Assembly: GCA_002376325.1 (NCBI GenBank)
Contig: DFMR01000128.1
Coordinates: 7,350 to 12,759 of the forward strand
Origin: Proteobacteria bacterium UBA3588
GTDB taxonomy: Bacteria; Pseudomonadota; Gammaproteobacteria; Thiohalomonadales; Thiohalomonadaceae
DNA length: 5,410 bases
Direction: 5' to 3'
Both the position numbers and the translations under genes were made by a program. Positions 1 through 5,064 of the stretch are shown piece by piece. Under the pieces are notes generated by a model. That model saw only the letters and a program-made list of their open reading frames with translations, did no database searches and was not told where the DNA came from. Numbering within the stretch: position 1 is the stretch's first letter; each line of letters opens with the position of its first letter.

Positions 1-142
1 GATCCTTCAGCAGATGAAGGAGGACGAAGCGCACCACGCCACCATGGCCTTGCACGCAGGCGGCGCCGAACTGCCCACTCCGGTCAAGGGACTGATGAAA
101 CTGATGTCTAAGGTGATGACGCAGACGGCATACTGGCTTTGA
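1..142 (+). CDS. coq7: Coq7-type 2-polyprenyl-3-methyl-6-methoxy-1,4-benzoquinone (demethoxyubiquinone) hydroxylase, C-terminal end only
   Basis: Only the last 46 codons are present (frame begins at base 2, stop TGA at 140-142); the gene begins outside the window. Coq7 hydroxylates demethoxyubiquinone in the penultimate step of ubiquinone synthesis, using a membrane-associated di-iron centre. The visible stretch contains the family's second ExxH iron-binding motif (EAHH inside MKEDEAHHA), followed by the typical GGAELP segment and the closing VMTQTAYWL, which resembles the usual Coq7 C-terminus. The gene is convergent with speD, as I recall for Pseudomonas. The final codons and stop lie inside a long hairpin. 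Family assignment is from recognising the motif and tail; the N-terminal part with the first iron motif cannot be checked. Confidence 0.88.
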   Translation, partial: ILQQMKEDEAHHATMALHAGGAELPTPVKGLMKLMSKVMTQTAYWL

Positions 143-164
143 CGGACGGTCGTCCGTCAAAGCC
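135..164. terminator. Strong hairpin overlapping the coq7 stop codon, probable bidirectional terminator
   Basis: Bases 135-148 are the exact reverse complement of 151-164, leaving only GT between them (realistically a 13-bp stem with a 4-nt loop). The coq7 stop lies within the left arm. It sits between convergent coq7 and speD, so it could end transcripts from both sides. Neither side shows the run of T expected of a classic intrinsic terminator. The hairpin is seen directly; termination is inferred. Confidence 0.5.
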
Positions 165-262
165 CAGGTACGAGGGACAAGGTGCGAGGGCTGGCTTGCG
201 CTATGCGCACATGATTGTTTGAATCAGACCCGAGCGTAGCGAGCACCAACCCTCGTACCTGT
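164..262 (-). repeat. ~100-bp intergenic repeat with inverted ends, copy 1
   Basis: The ends are inverted copies of each other: GGTACGAGGG at 168-177 (last base A in this copy, so 9 bp strict) against CCCTCGTACC at 250-259. The left end CCAGGTACGAGGGACAAG (164-181) recurs exactly at 2751-2768. The interior, read on the minus strand, also matches the interior of copy 2 (20 of 26 aligned columns between 222-197 and 2802-2826). A small hairpin TGATT-GTTTG-AATCA lies at 212-226. It fills most of the 126-bp gap between coq7 and speD. It resembles a non-autonomous palindromic or MITE-like repeat; no coding potential is seen. I do not recognise a named family. Confidence 0.6.
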
Positions 263-268
263 CTTCTT

Positions 269-1087
269 CTATTTTCTTGGCAATTTCCGCAGATTGCGTC
301 CGTAAAAGATCTCCGCCATCTCCTTTTGCAGGCGCTGGCGGATGGCGTGCGACTCGACCGATTCCAGCTCCTGCGCCTCGACGCCGAACAGATAGTTGTC
401 CAGATCGAACTCCTTCAACATCATCTTGGTGTGAAAGATGTTCTCCTGATACACGTTCACGTCGATCATCTGATAGCGCTCCAGCGTATCGCGCGCGATG
501 TAGTTCTGGATCGAATTGATCTTGTGATCGATGTAGACCTTGCGCCCGGTGACGTCGCGGGTGAAACCGCGCACCCGGTAATCCATGGTGACGATGTCCG
601 ACTCGAAACTGTGGATCAGATAGTTCAACGCCTTCAGCGGCGAGATGCGGCCGCAGGTGGAGACGTCGATATCGGCGCGGAAGGTGCTGATGCCATTGTC
701 CGGATGGCTCTCGGGATAGGTGTGCACCGTGATATGGCTCTTGTCCAGGTGCGCCACCACCGCCTCGGGCAGCGGCCCCGGCGCCTCGGTATTGGACAGT
801 TCCTGGGAGATCACCGGCTCTTCCGAGATCAGTATGGTGACGCTCGCCCCCTGCGGCTCGTAATCCTGGCGGGCGATGTTGAGGATATTGGCGCCGATGA
901 TCTCCGTCACGTCGGTGAGGATGCTGGTCAGGCGCTCGGCGTTGTACTCCTCGTCGATATATTCGATGTACTCGCGCTGCTGCGCGTCGGTCTGCGTGTA
1001 ACAGATGTCGTAGATATTGAAGCTCAGGGTCTTGGTCAGGTTGTTGAACCCGTGCAGTTTGAGCTTGCTATTGAGGGCGCTCACCAA
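269..1087 (-). CDS. speD: S-adenosylmethionine decarboxylase proenzyme (class 1, E. coli type)
   Basis: Decarboxylates S-adenosylmethionine to give the aminopropyl donor for spermidine synthesis. The 272-residue product closely follows E. coli SpeD (264 aa): KLKLHGFNNL near the start, IGANILNIARQDYEPQGAS (about 64-82), the self-cleavage site LDKSH with cleavage expected between K116 and S117 (S117 becoming the pyruvoyl group), the STCG segment with C145 as likely proton donor, VNVYQENIFHTKM (210-222), and FYGRN at the end. There is no in-frame ATG near the N-terminus. TTG (1087-1085) is followed at once by GTG (1084-1082). GGAGG at 1100-1096 is 8 nt from TTG and 11 nt from GTG, so TTG is slightly preferred; the choice is uncertain. 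It lies 73 nt downstream of the VOC gene, on the same strand, and may be cotranscribed. No speE is in the window. Confidence 0.97.
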   Translation of the reverse strand: MVSALNSKLKLHGFNNLTKTLSFNIYDICYTQTDAQQREYIEYIDEEYNAERLTSILTDVTEIIGANILNIARQDYEPQGASVTILISEEPVISQELSNTEAPGPLPEAVVAHLDKSHITVHTYPESHPDNGISTFRADIDVSTCGRISPLKALNYLIHSFESDIVTMDYRVRGFTRDVTGRKVYIDHKINSIQNYIARDTLERYQMIDVNVYQENIFHTKMMLKEFDLDNYLFGVEAQELESVESHAIRQRLQKEMAEIFYGRNLRKLPRK

Positions 1088-1091
1088 TTTT

Positions 1092-1126
1092 TAAACCTCC
1101 ACAGCCTGTACAGACAGTAAACCTCC
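1092..1126 (-). promoter_or_regulatory. speD ribosome binding site with a duplicated GGAGGTTTA motif upstream
   Basis: On the minus strand GGAGGTTTA occurs twice, at 1100-1092 (the speD ribosome site) and at 1126-1118. Between them is CTGTACAG, a perfect 8-bp palindrome (1105-1112). The downstream copy is correctly spaced for speD. The upstream copy has no good start codon behind it (only CTG in a frame that closes at the TAA inside the second copy). The repeat is seen directly; a role as a standby or regulatory site is speculative. Confidence 0.45.
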
Positions 1127-1160
1127 GCGCCGACCGGTGTCCGCCGCTTGAGACGGCCTA

Positions 1161-1559
1161 TTATCCTTGATCCGCCGCCAAAGGGGGATGAAAAATCATC
1201 TGTACCGCGACACCGACCGGATCCAGGCAGTAAAAGCTGCGGGCACCGTCGCGATGGGTGCGCGGCGTGGACTTCATCACCACGCCGTGGGCGCCGAGAT
1301 AGTCGAACCAAGCATCGACCTCCTCCGCCGCCGCGAGCACGAAACCGATGTGGTCCAGCCGCTGCGGCCCTGTCGGCGGCTGCTCGGCGCGGTGCAGCGC
1401 CAGATTGTCGTTTCCGGAAGTGAGATAGAGATTATCCGCATCGGGGCGCCATTCCACCCGCATGCCGAGCAGTTCGACGTAAAACCGCTCACACGCCTCC
1501 AGATCGGTGGTATACAGCGCCACATGGCGCAGCCCGCGCGTGGGCTTGGGACGCATCAC
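1161..1559 (-). CDS. VOC-superfamily (glyoxalase/bleomycin resistance/dioxygenase fold) protein
   Basis: A 132-residue protein with the two beta-alpha-beta-beta-beta modules of the VOC superfamily: RHVALYTTDLEACERFYVELLGM at about 11-33, then LDHIGFVL at 68-75 and SFYCLDPVGVAVQMIFHP at 108-125. Likely metal ligands are H12, perhaps H56, and H70. The last ligand, usually Glu in the DPDGNxxE motif, reads Gln (Q120), and the motif itself is DPVGVAVQ. The substrate cannot be told; lactoylglutathione lyase, dioxygenase or thiol-transferase relatives are all possible. Start is GTG at 1559 or ATG at 1556. The ribosome site GGAGGG (1572-1567) lies in the last codons of the upstream osmC-like gene, 7 nt from GTG and 10 from ATG, and the intergenic gap is 3 nt, so the two are probably translationally coupled. 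It is the gene that departs from the Pseudomonas gene order. Confidence 0.85.
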   Translation of the reverse strand: MMRPKPTRGLRHVALYTTDLEACERFYVELLGMRVEWRPDADNLYLTSGNDNLALHRAEQPPTGPQRLDHIGFVLAAAEEVDAWFDYLGAHGVVMKSTPRTHRDGARSFYCLDPVGVAVQMIFHPPLAADQG

Positions 1560-1562
1560 CGC

Positions 1563-1979
1563 TCAGCCCTCCACGATCTCGAAGTCGTGAGTCACTTCCG
1601 CCACCTTGCCCAGCATGATGGAGGCGGAACAGTATTTCTCGGCCGACAGCTCCACCGCACGCTTCACCTGCGCCTCCTTCAGGCCACTGCCGCTGACGAC
1701 GAAGTGGACGTGGATCTTGGTGAATATTTTCGGATCGGTCTCGGCGCGCTCCGCGCTCAGTTCCGCCACACAGTCGCTGATCGGCTGGCGCGCCTTTTTC
1801 AGGATATGCACCACATCGAAGGCGGTGCAGCCGCCCATACCCAGCAACAGCATCTCCATCGGCCGCGCGCCGAGATTGCGCCCGCCCAGGTCCGGCGGAC
1901 CGTCCATCACCACGGCATGACCGCTGCCCGACTCTCCCAGGAAGGTGGCATTCTCCACCCACTTGATACGCGCTTTCAT
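1563..1979 (-). CDS. yhfA: OsmC/Ohr-family protein, YhfA type
   Basis: 138 residues, very similar to E. coli YhfA: MKARIKWVENATFLGESGSGH at the start, PMEMLLLGMGGCTAFDVV (40-57), FTKIHVHFVVSG (86-97) and LSAEKYCSASIML (111-123). Both cysteines of the OsmC/Ohr peroxidase site are present, C51 (GGC) and C117 (KYC). OsmC/Ohr proteins act as thiol-dependent (lipoyl or thioredoxin-type) peroxidases of organic hydroperoxides in the cytoplasm; the YhfA branch is poorly characterised, so the function here is family-level only. The start is ATG with AGAGGG at 1993-1988, 8 nt upstream. It is divergent from crp, as in E. coli and Pseudomonas. It leads the minus-strand run with the VOC gene and possibly speD. 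The name yhfA is by resemblance and neighbour. Confidence 0.93.
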   Translation of the reverse strand: MKARIKWVENATFLGESGSGHAVVMDGPPDLGGRNLGARPMEMLLLGMGGCTAFDVVHILKKARQPISDCVAELSAERAETDPKIFTKIHVHFVVSGSGLKEAQVKRAVELSAEKYCSASIMLGKVAEVTHDFEIVEG

Positions 1980-2015
1980 CTATGCATCCCTCTACGATGG
2001 GCAAATAAACGTGGT

Positions 2016-2021
2016 ATTGTA
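2016..2021 (-). promoter_or_regulatory. Possible -10 element for the yhfA-like gene
   Basis: On the minus strand TACAAT (5 of 6 to TATAAT) lies about 37 nt before the yhfA start codon. The sequence 17 nt upstream (GGCAGG) is a poor -35, so activation by a regulator or a chance match are both possible. No TGTGA-N6-TCACA Crp site could be seen by eye in the 118-bp divergent gap. Confidence 0.25.
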
Positions 2022-2035
2022 GCCGAGGCCAGCGC

Positions 2036-2064
2036 TTGCCTGCCCATTGGCGTGCTGGTATACG
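2036..2064 (+). promoter_or_regulatory. Candidate extended -10 promoter for crp
   Basis: TTGCCT (2036-2041) is followed after 17 nt by TATACG (2059-2064), with TGG directly before it, giving an extended -10 (TGnTATACG). Each hexamer matches 4 of 6 consensus bases. Transcription would begin near 2071 and leave a leader of about 27 nt containing GAGGGG (2087-2092), 5 nt before the crp ATG. This is sequence matching only. Confidence 0.4.
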
Positions 2065-2097
2065 TAACTAAAAATATCATCAGGACGAGGGGTTATT

Positions 2098-2733
2098 ATG
2101 GCAGTCACGGCGCCGACGACCGGTAATCCGGCCATCGATCGCTTCCTGGCTCATTGTCACCGCCGCAAGTACCCGGCGAAAAGCACCATTATCCGTGCCG
2201 GCGACAAGCCGGACGTGCTCTACTACATCACCAAGGGCTCGGTGACGGTGCTGATCGAGGATGACACTGGGCGCGAGATCGTGTTGGCCTATCTCAATCC
2301 CGGCGACTTCTTCGGCGAGATGGGGCTATTCAACGAGGAAGCGGGACGCAGCGCCTGGGTGCGCGCGCGCGGCGAATGCGAACTGGCCGAGATCAGCTAC
2401 GGCCGCTTCCGCCAGGTGGCGCACGACGATCCCGAAATCCTGTTCGCGCTGTCAACCCAAATGGCGGCACGCCTGCGCACCACCAGCCGCAAGGTGGGCG
2501 ACCTCGCCTTCCTCGACGTCACCGGCCGTATCGCCCATACCCTGCTCGACCTGACCAAGGAACCGGACGCCATGACCCATCCGGACGGCATGCAGATCCG
2601 CATCACCCGTCAGGAGCTGGGGCGCATCGTCGGCTGCTCGCGCGAAATGGCGGGGCGGGTGCTCAAGGCCCTGGAGGAACAGGGGCTCATCTCGGTCAAG
2701 GGCAAGACCATCGTGGTATTCGGGACGCGCTAG
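2098..2733 (+). CDS. crp: cAMP-dependent global transcription regulator, Crp/Vfr type
   Basis: 211 residues, the usual length for Crp/Vfr (E. coli 210, Vfr 214). The N-terminal cyclic-nucleotide domain carries the phosphate-binding cassette GDFFGEMGLF...GRSAWV, with G73, E74, R84 and S85 at the cAMP-contact positions. T129 and S130 (RTTSRKV) are in the dimer helix, as in E. coli T127/S128. After LAFLDVTGRIA comes the C-terminal winged helix-turn-helix; ITRQELGRIVGCSREMAGRVLKAL (169-192) keeps R182, E183 and R187, the residues that read TGTGA half-sites, so DNA specificity is probably the classic one. AHCHRRKYPAKSTII and the ending KGKTIVVFGTR are closer to Vfr than to E. coli CRP. ATG with GAGGGG 5 nt upstream fixes the start. 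It is divergent from yhfA and convergent with trpC, as I recall for vfr in P. aeruginosa. Confidence 0.96.
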   Translation: MAVTAPTTGNPAIDRFLAHCHRRKYPAKSTIIRAGDKPDVLYYITKGSVTVLIEDDTGREIVLAYLNPGDFFGEMGLFNEEAGRSAWVRARGECELAEISYGRFRQVAHDDPEILFALSTQMAARLRTTSRKVGDLAFLDVTGRIAHTLLDLTKEPDAMTHPDGMQIRITRQELGRIVGCSREMAGRVLKALEEQGLISVKGKTIVVFGTR

Positions 2734-2750
2734 CGCACCGTGCCGGCGCG

Positions 2751-2850
2751 CCAGGTACGAGGGACAAGATACGAGGGACGAGGGAAAGCGCTCGCATCTA
2801 ATCAAATGACACGTGCGCGCAGCGCACTCCACCCCTCGCCCCTTGCCTCC
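2751..2850 (+). repeat. ~100-bp intergenic repeat with inverted ends, copy 2
   Basis: Begins 17 bp after the crp stop with CCAGGTACGAGGGACAAG, identical to 164-181, and goes on with further short direct repeats of ACGAGGGA (2771-2784). The right end CCCCTCGCCCCTTGCCT (2832-2848) is a degraded inverted copy of the left end. Aligned to the reverse complement of copy 1, the interior keeps GTGCGC and AGCGCA blocks (2813-2818 and 2821-2826). The total length is nearly that of copy 1 (100 against 99 bp). No reading frame or transposase is seen. The mobile nature is inferred from structure and repetition. Confidence 0.55.
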
Positions 2851-2853
2851 AGT

Positions 2854-2923
2854 CGTAGGCCCGATAGAGCGTAGCGCTATCGGGCGCAGCTGCCGGACAC
2901 CGCTACGCTATGTCCGGCCTACG
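2854..2923. repeat. Head-to-head pair of REP-like hairpins (GTAG-headed family), BIME-like
   Basis: Two 32-nt units face each other: unit A on + (2855-2886) and unit B on - (2922-2891). The whole is bounded by CGTAGGC (2854-2860) and its reverse complement GCCTACG (2917-2923). Each unit begins with GTAGGCC and folds into a stem (A: 2859-2867 with 2877-2885; B: 2892-2899 with 2911-2918) around the shared loop AGCGTAGCG. They differ at 7 of 32 positions, and 6 of these are three compensated stem pairs. Placed between the ends of convergent crp and trpC, they could protect or terminate both transcripts. The GT(A/G)G head is the known signature of REPs mobilised by RAYT transposases; that link is inference here. 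Confidence 0.75.
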
Positions 2924-2955
2924 TTGCTTTCCGGCTTGCAACCTGTCGCTGGTAA

Positions 2956-3768
2956 CTACCCTCCAAAAAGCTCGCGCAACTTCCCGCCGGGATCGGCCGC
3001 GCGCATGAACGCCTCTCCGACCAAAAACGCATGCACGCCGTTGCGGCGCATCAAGGCCACATCGTCGCGCGTGTGGATGCCGCTTTCGGTGACCACGATA
3101 CGGTCGGCCGGGATCTGCGGCAACAGGTCGAGAGTCGTCTGCAGCGTCGTCTCGAAGGTACGCAGATTGCGGTTGTTGATGCCGATGAGCGCTACCGGCA
3201 GACGCAGGGCGCGTTGCAATTCGGCCGCGTCGTGCACCTCCACCAACACATCCATGCCATGGTCCGCGGCCAGCGCCGCAAGCTCGGCCAACCGGGCGTC
3301 GTCGAGCGCCGCGACAATCAGCAGGATGCAGTCGGCGCCGATGGCGCGCGCCTCGACCACCTGATAGGGAGCGACGATGAAGTCCTTGCGAATCACCGGC
3401 AGGGTGCAGGCGGCCCGCGCCGCGCGCAGATACTCTTCGCTGCCCTGAAAGAAATCGGCGTCGGTCAGGATCGACAGGCAGGCGGCGGCGCCGCGCTCAT
3501 AGGAGGCGGCGATCTCCGCCGGCCGGAAATCGGCGCGCAACACGCCCTTGCTCGGCGACGCCTTCTTCACCTCCGCGATCACCGCCGCCGCTCCGGCCGC
3601 GATCTTGGCGCGAATCGCGCCGACAAACGGGCGCACCGGCGGCGCCAACGCAGCCTGCTGCCGCAACGTCTCGATTGAAACACGCCGCGATCGTTCGGTT
3701 ATCTCTTCCGTCTTGCGCCGCAGGATCTTCTGCAAAATGTCCGGGGTATCGTTCACGCGTGCATCCAC
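2956..3768 (-). CDS. trpC: Indole-3-glycerol phosphate synthase (monofunctional)
   Basis: Closes the ring of carboxyphenylaminodeoxyribulose phosphate to indole-3-glycerol phosphate, the fourth step of tryptophan synthesis, as a cytoplasmic TIM barrel. At 270 residues it is a monofunctional TrpC, with no fused TrpF domain. Catalytic residues are recognisable: E66 and K68 in VIAEVKKASPSKG, K128 in VIRKDF, E177 in VLVEVH, N198 in IGINNRNL, and E228-S229 in VTESG; phosphate-binding VGEAFM is near the end. The start is GTG at 3768-3766, 5 nt after the trpD stop. No clear ribosome site precedes it, so translation probably depends on coupling to trpD. A second GTG (residue 5, 3756-3754) is an alternative start; the motif DILQKIL begins just after both. 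Its end faces crp. Confidence 0.97.
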   Translation of the reverse strand: MDARVNDTPDILQKILRRKTEEITERSRRVSIETLRQQAALAPPVRPFVGAIRAKIAAGAAAVIAEVKKASPSKGVLRADFRPAEIAASYERGAAACLSILTDADFFQGSEEYLRAARAACTLPVIRKDFIVAPYQVVEARAIGADCILLIVAALDDARLAELAALAADHGMDVLVEVHDAAELQRALRLPVALIGINNRNLRTFETTLQTTLDLLPQIPADRIVVTESGIHTRDDVALMRRNGVHAFLVGEAFMRAADPGGKLRELFGG

Positions 3769-3773
3769 TCGTA

Positions 3774-4799
3774 TCAGGCCGTCTTGAAACTGTTGCTCAC
3801 CGTCACCAGCCGCTGCAGCCGTTCCAGCGCGGCACCGCTGGCAATGACCTCCTGCGCCCGCTCGACGCCTTCCTCCAGGCTGGCGGCCAGATCGGCGGCG
3901 TAGATGGCGGCACCGGCATTTAGCACGACGATGTCGCGCGCCGCACCAGGCTTGTCCTCCAGCACCTCGCGCATGATGCCGAGACTCTGCTCCGGCAGCT
4001 CCACCGCCAGTGAGCGCACGTCGCCGCGTACCCTACCGAACTGCTCCGGAGTGATGGCATAGCGCGACAGCTTGCCGGCGCGCCACTCGGCCACCTGGGT
4101 CGGTGCCGCAATGCTGATCTCGTCCATCCCGTCTTCGGCATGCACCACCAGCACGTGCTTCGAACCGAGCCGCCCCAGCACCTCGGCCAAGGGTTCCAGC
4201 CAGTCGCCGCTGTAGACCCCCAGCACCTGATGGGGGGCTCCCGCGGGATTGGTGAGCGGGCCCAGCACATTGAAGATGGTGCGCACGCCCATCTCGCGGC
4301 GCGGCCCGATGGCATGCTTCATCGCCGCATGGTGGCGCGGTGCGAACATGAAGCCGACGCCGGCCTGGCGCACGCATTCGGCCACCTGCTCCGGTGTCAG
4401 GTCGAGATTCACTCCGGCCGCTTCGAGCACGTCGGCGCTGCCCGACTTGCTGGAGACCGAGCGGTTGCCGTGCTTTGCCACGTTGCCGCCGGCGGCGGCC
4501 ACCACGAAGGCGCTGGTGGTGGAGATGTTGAAGGTGTGGGCGCCGTCGCCGCCGGTGCCGCAGGTATCGACCAGATGCGGCAGGTCGAGCTCGACCCGCG
4601 CCGCCAGCTCGCGCATCACCAGCGCCGCGGCCGCGATCTCATCCACCGTCTCGCGCTTCATGCGCAGGCCGACCAGGAAACCGCCGATCTGCGCCGGCGT
4701 CGCGGCACCGGTCATGATCAGGCGCATCACGGCGCTCATCTGCTCACCGGTCAGGTCGCGGCGCTCGGTGACGGCGCGAAGGGCTGCTTGCATGTCCAT
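3774..4799 (-). CDS. trpD: Anthranilate phosphoribosyltransferase
   Basis: Transfers the phosphoribosyl group from PRPP to anthranilate, the second committed step of tryptophan synthesis. The 341-residue length is normal for a free-standing TrpD (not fused to TrpG as in E. coli). Visible motifs in order: the PRPP pyrophosphate loop CGTGGD (80-85), NIST (91-94), the KHGNRSVSSKSGSADVLE segment (109-126), the anthranilate-site helix region around GPRREMGVRT with R168, FNVLGPLTNP (176-185) and the metal-binding DGMDE (223-227). ATG at 4799 with AAAGG (4813-4809) 9 nt upstream; ATG at residue 3 is a possible alternative. It is followed 5 nt later by trpC. It is separated from trpG by 265 nt, so it may have its own promoter (candidate at 4870-4841). 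Confidence 0.98.
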   Translation of the reverse strand: MDMQAALRAVTERRDLTGEQMSAVMRLIMTGAATPAQIGGFLVGLRMKRETVDEIAAAALVMRELAARVELDLPHLVDTCGTGGDGAHTFNISTTSAFVVAAAGGNVAKHGNRSVSSKSGSADVLEAAGVNLDLTPEQVAECVRQAGVGFMFAPRHHAAMKHAIGPRREMGVRTIFNVLGPLTNPAGAPHQVLGVYSGDWLEPLAEVLGRLGSKHVLVVHAEDGMDEISIAAPTQVAEWRAGKLSRYAITPEQFGRVRGDVRSLAVELPEQSLGIMREVLEDKPGAARDIVVLNAGAAIYAADLAASLEEGVERAQEVIASGAALERLQRLVTVSNSFKTA

Positions 4800-4840
4800 G
4801 GCGTTGAACCTTTCAAATCACTGCATAGAATTGGGATGCG

Positions 4841-4870
4841 ATTGTCCCGTGCCGCGGCGCACAGGGTCAA
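4841..4870 (-). promoter_or_regulatory. Candidate internal promoter for trpDC
   Basis: On the minus strand TTGACC (4870-4865, 5 of 6 to TTGACA) is followed after 18 nt by GACAAT (4846-4841, 4 of 6 to TATAAT). A start near 4834 would give a leader of about 35 nt before the trpD ATG. It lies between the REP-like repeats and trpD. No Trp-rich leader peptide or TrpR-like operator was seen. Sequence match only. Confidence 0.4.
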
Positions 4871-4925
4871 GGCAGGCGCGGAACGCACCGTGACCATCAT
4901 ACGAGCGCGCCTCCTCGCATATCCC

Positions 4926-5040
4926 GTGGGAGCCCGGCTGCGCCGCGCGAAAGCTCCGATTCGACCATCGCCCGATGAATCGGGCTCCCACAATGGCGCC
5001 GCTCCGACATCGCCTGTGGGAGCCCGGCTGCGCCGGGCGA
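4926..5040. repeat. Cluster of three REP-like hairpins (GTGG-headed family) between trpG and trpD
   Basis: GTGGGAGCCCGGCTGCGCCG occurs exactly twice on + (4926-4945 and 5016-5035). A third unit lies between them on the minus strand (4991-4968), starting GTGGGAGCCCG. Each folds: unit 1 4932-4938 with 4942-4948 (one C-C mismatch at 4934/4946), unit 2 4970-4976 with 4979-4985, unit 3 5022-5028 with 5032-5038. In unit 2 the two inner GC pairs are replaced by AT pairs, so pairing is kept. The layout is direct-inverted-direct. The consensus resembles the GTRG REPs of Pseudomonas and Xanthomonas. This fills the middle of the 265-bp trpG-trpD gap. Confidence 0.75.
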
Positions 5041-5064
5041 GAGCCTGGCCGATTTAGACAACGA

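Noticed and set aside
215..1120. 301-codon open frame on + over speD
   Set aside because: It is antisense to speD, whose protein is recognised along its whole length; the product is low-complexity (rich in H, D, V, L, R) and matches nothing known. Long antisense frames are common in GC-rich DNA.
1081..1311. 76-codon open frame on - ending in a 4-nt overlap with the speD GTG codon
   Set aside because: The overlap looks like an operon junction, but two thirds of the frame lies inside the VOC gene in another frame and the protein has no family features. Only the last ~25 codons are outside it.
1167..2126. 319-codon open frame on + over the VOC and OsmC-like genes
   Set aside because: Antisense to two recognised genes and spans their junction and the crp promoter region; no motif and no convincing ribosome site.
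2751..2923. Possible CRISPR array or tandem satellite after crp
   Set aside because: The repeats are inverted hairpin units and short degenerate direct repeats of unequal spacing, with no regular repeat-spacer pattern and no cas genes.
3031..3678. 215-codon open frame on + over trpC
   Set aside because: Antisense to trpC, which has all catalytic residues; no recognisable domain.
4140..5057. 305-codon open frame on + over trpD and the REP-like gap
   Set aside because: Antisense to the well-identified trpD, composition typical of a shadow frame, and its 3' part reads through the repeats.
4800..5064. trp attenuator or leader peptide in the gap before trpD
   Set aside because: No short frame with adjacent Trp codons and no terminator/antiterminator pair with a T-run was found; the hairpins there are explained as REP-like units.
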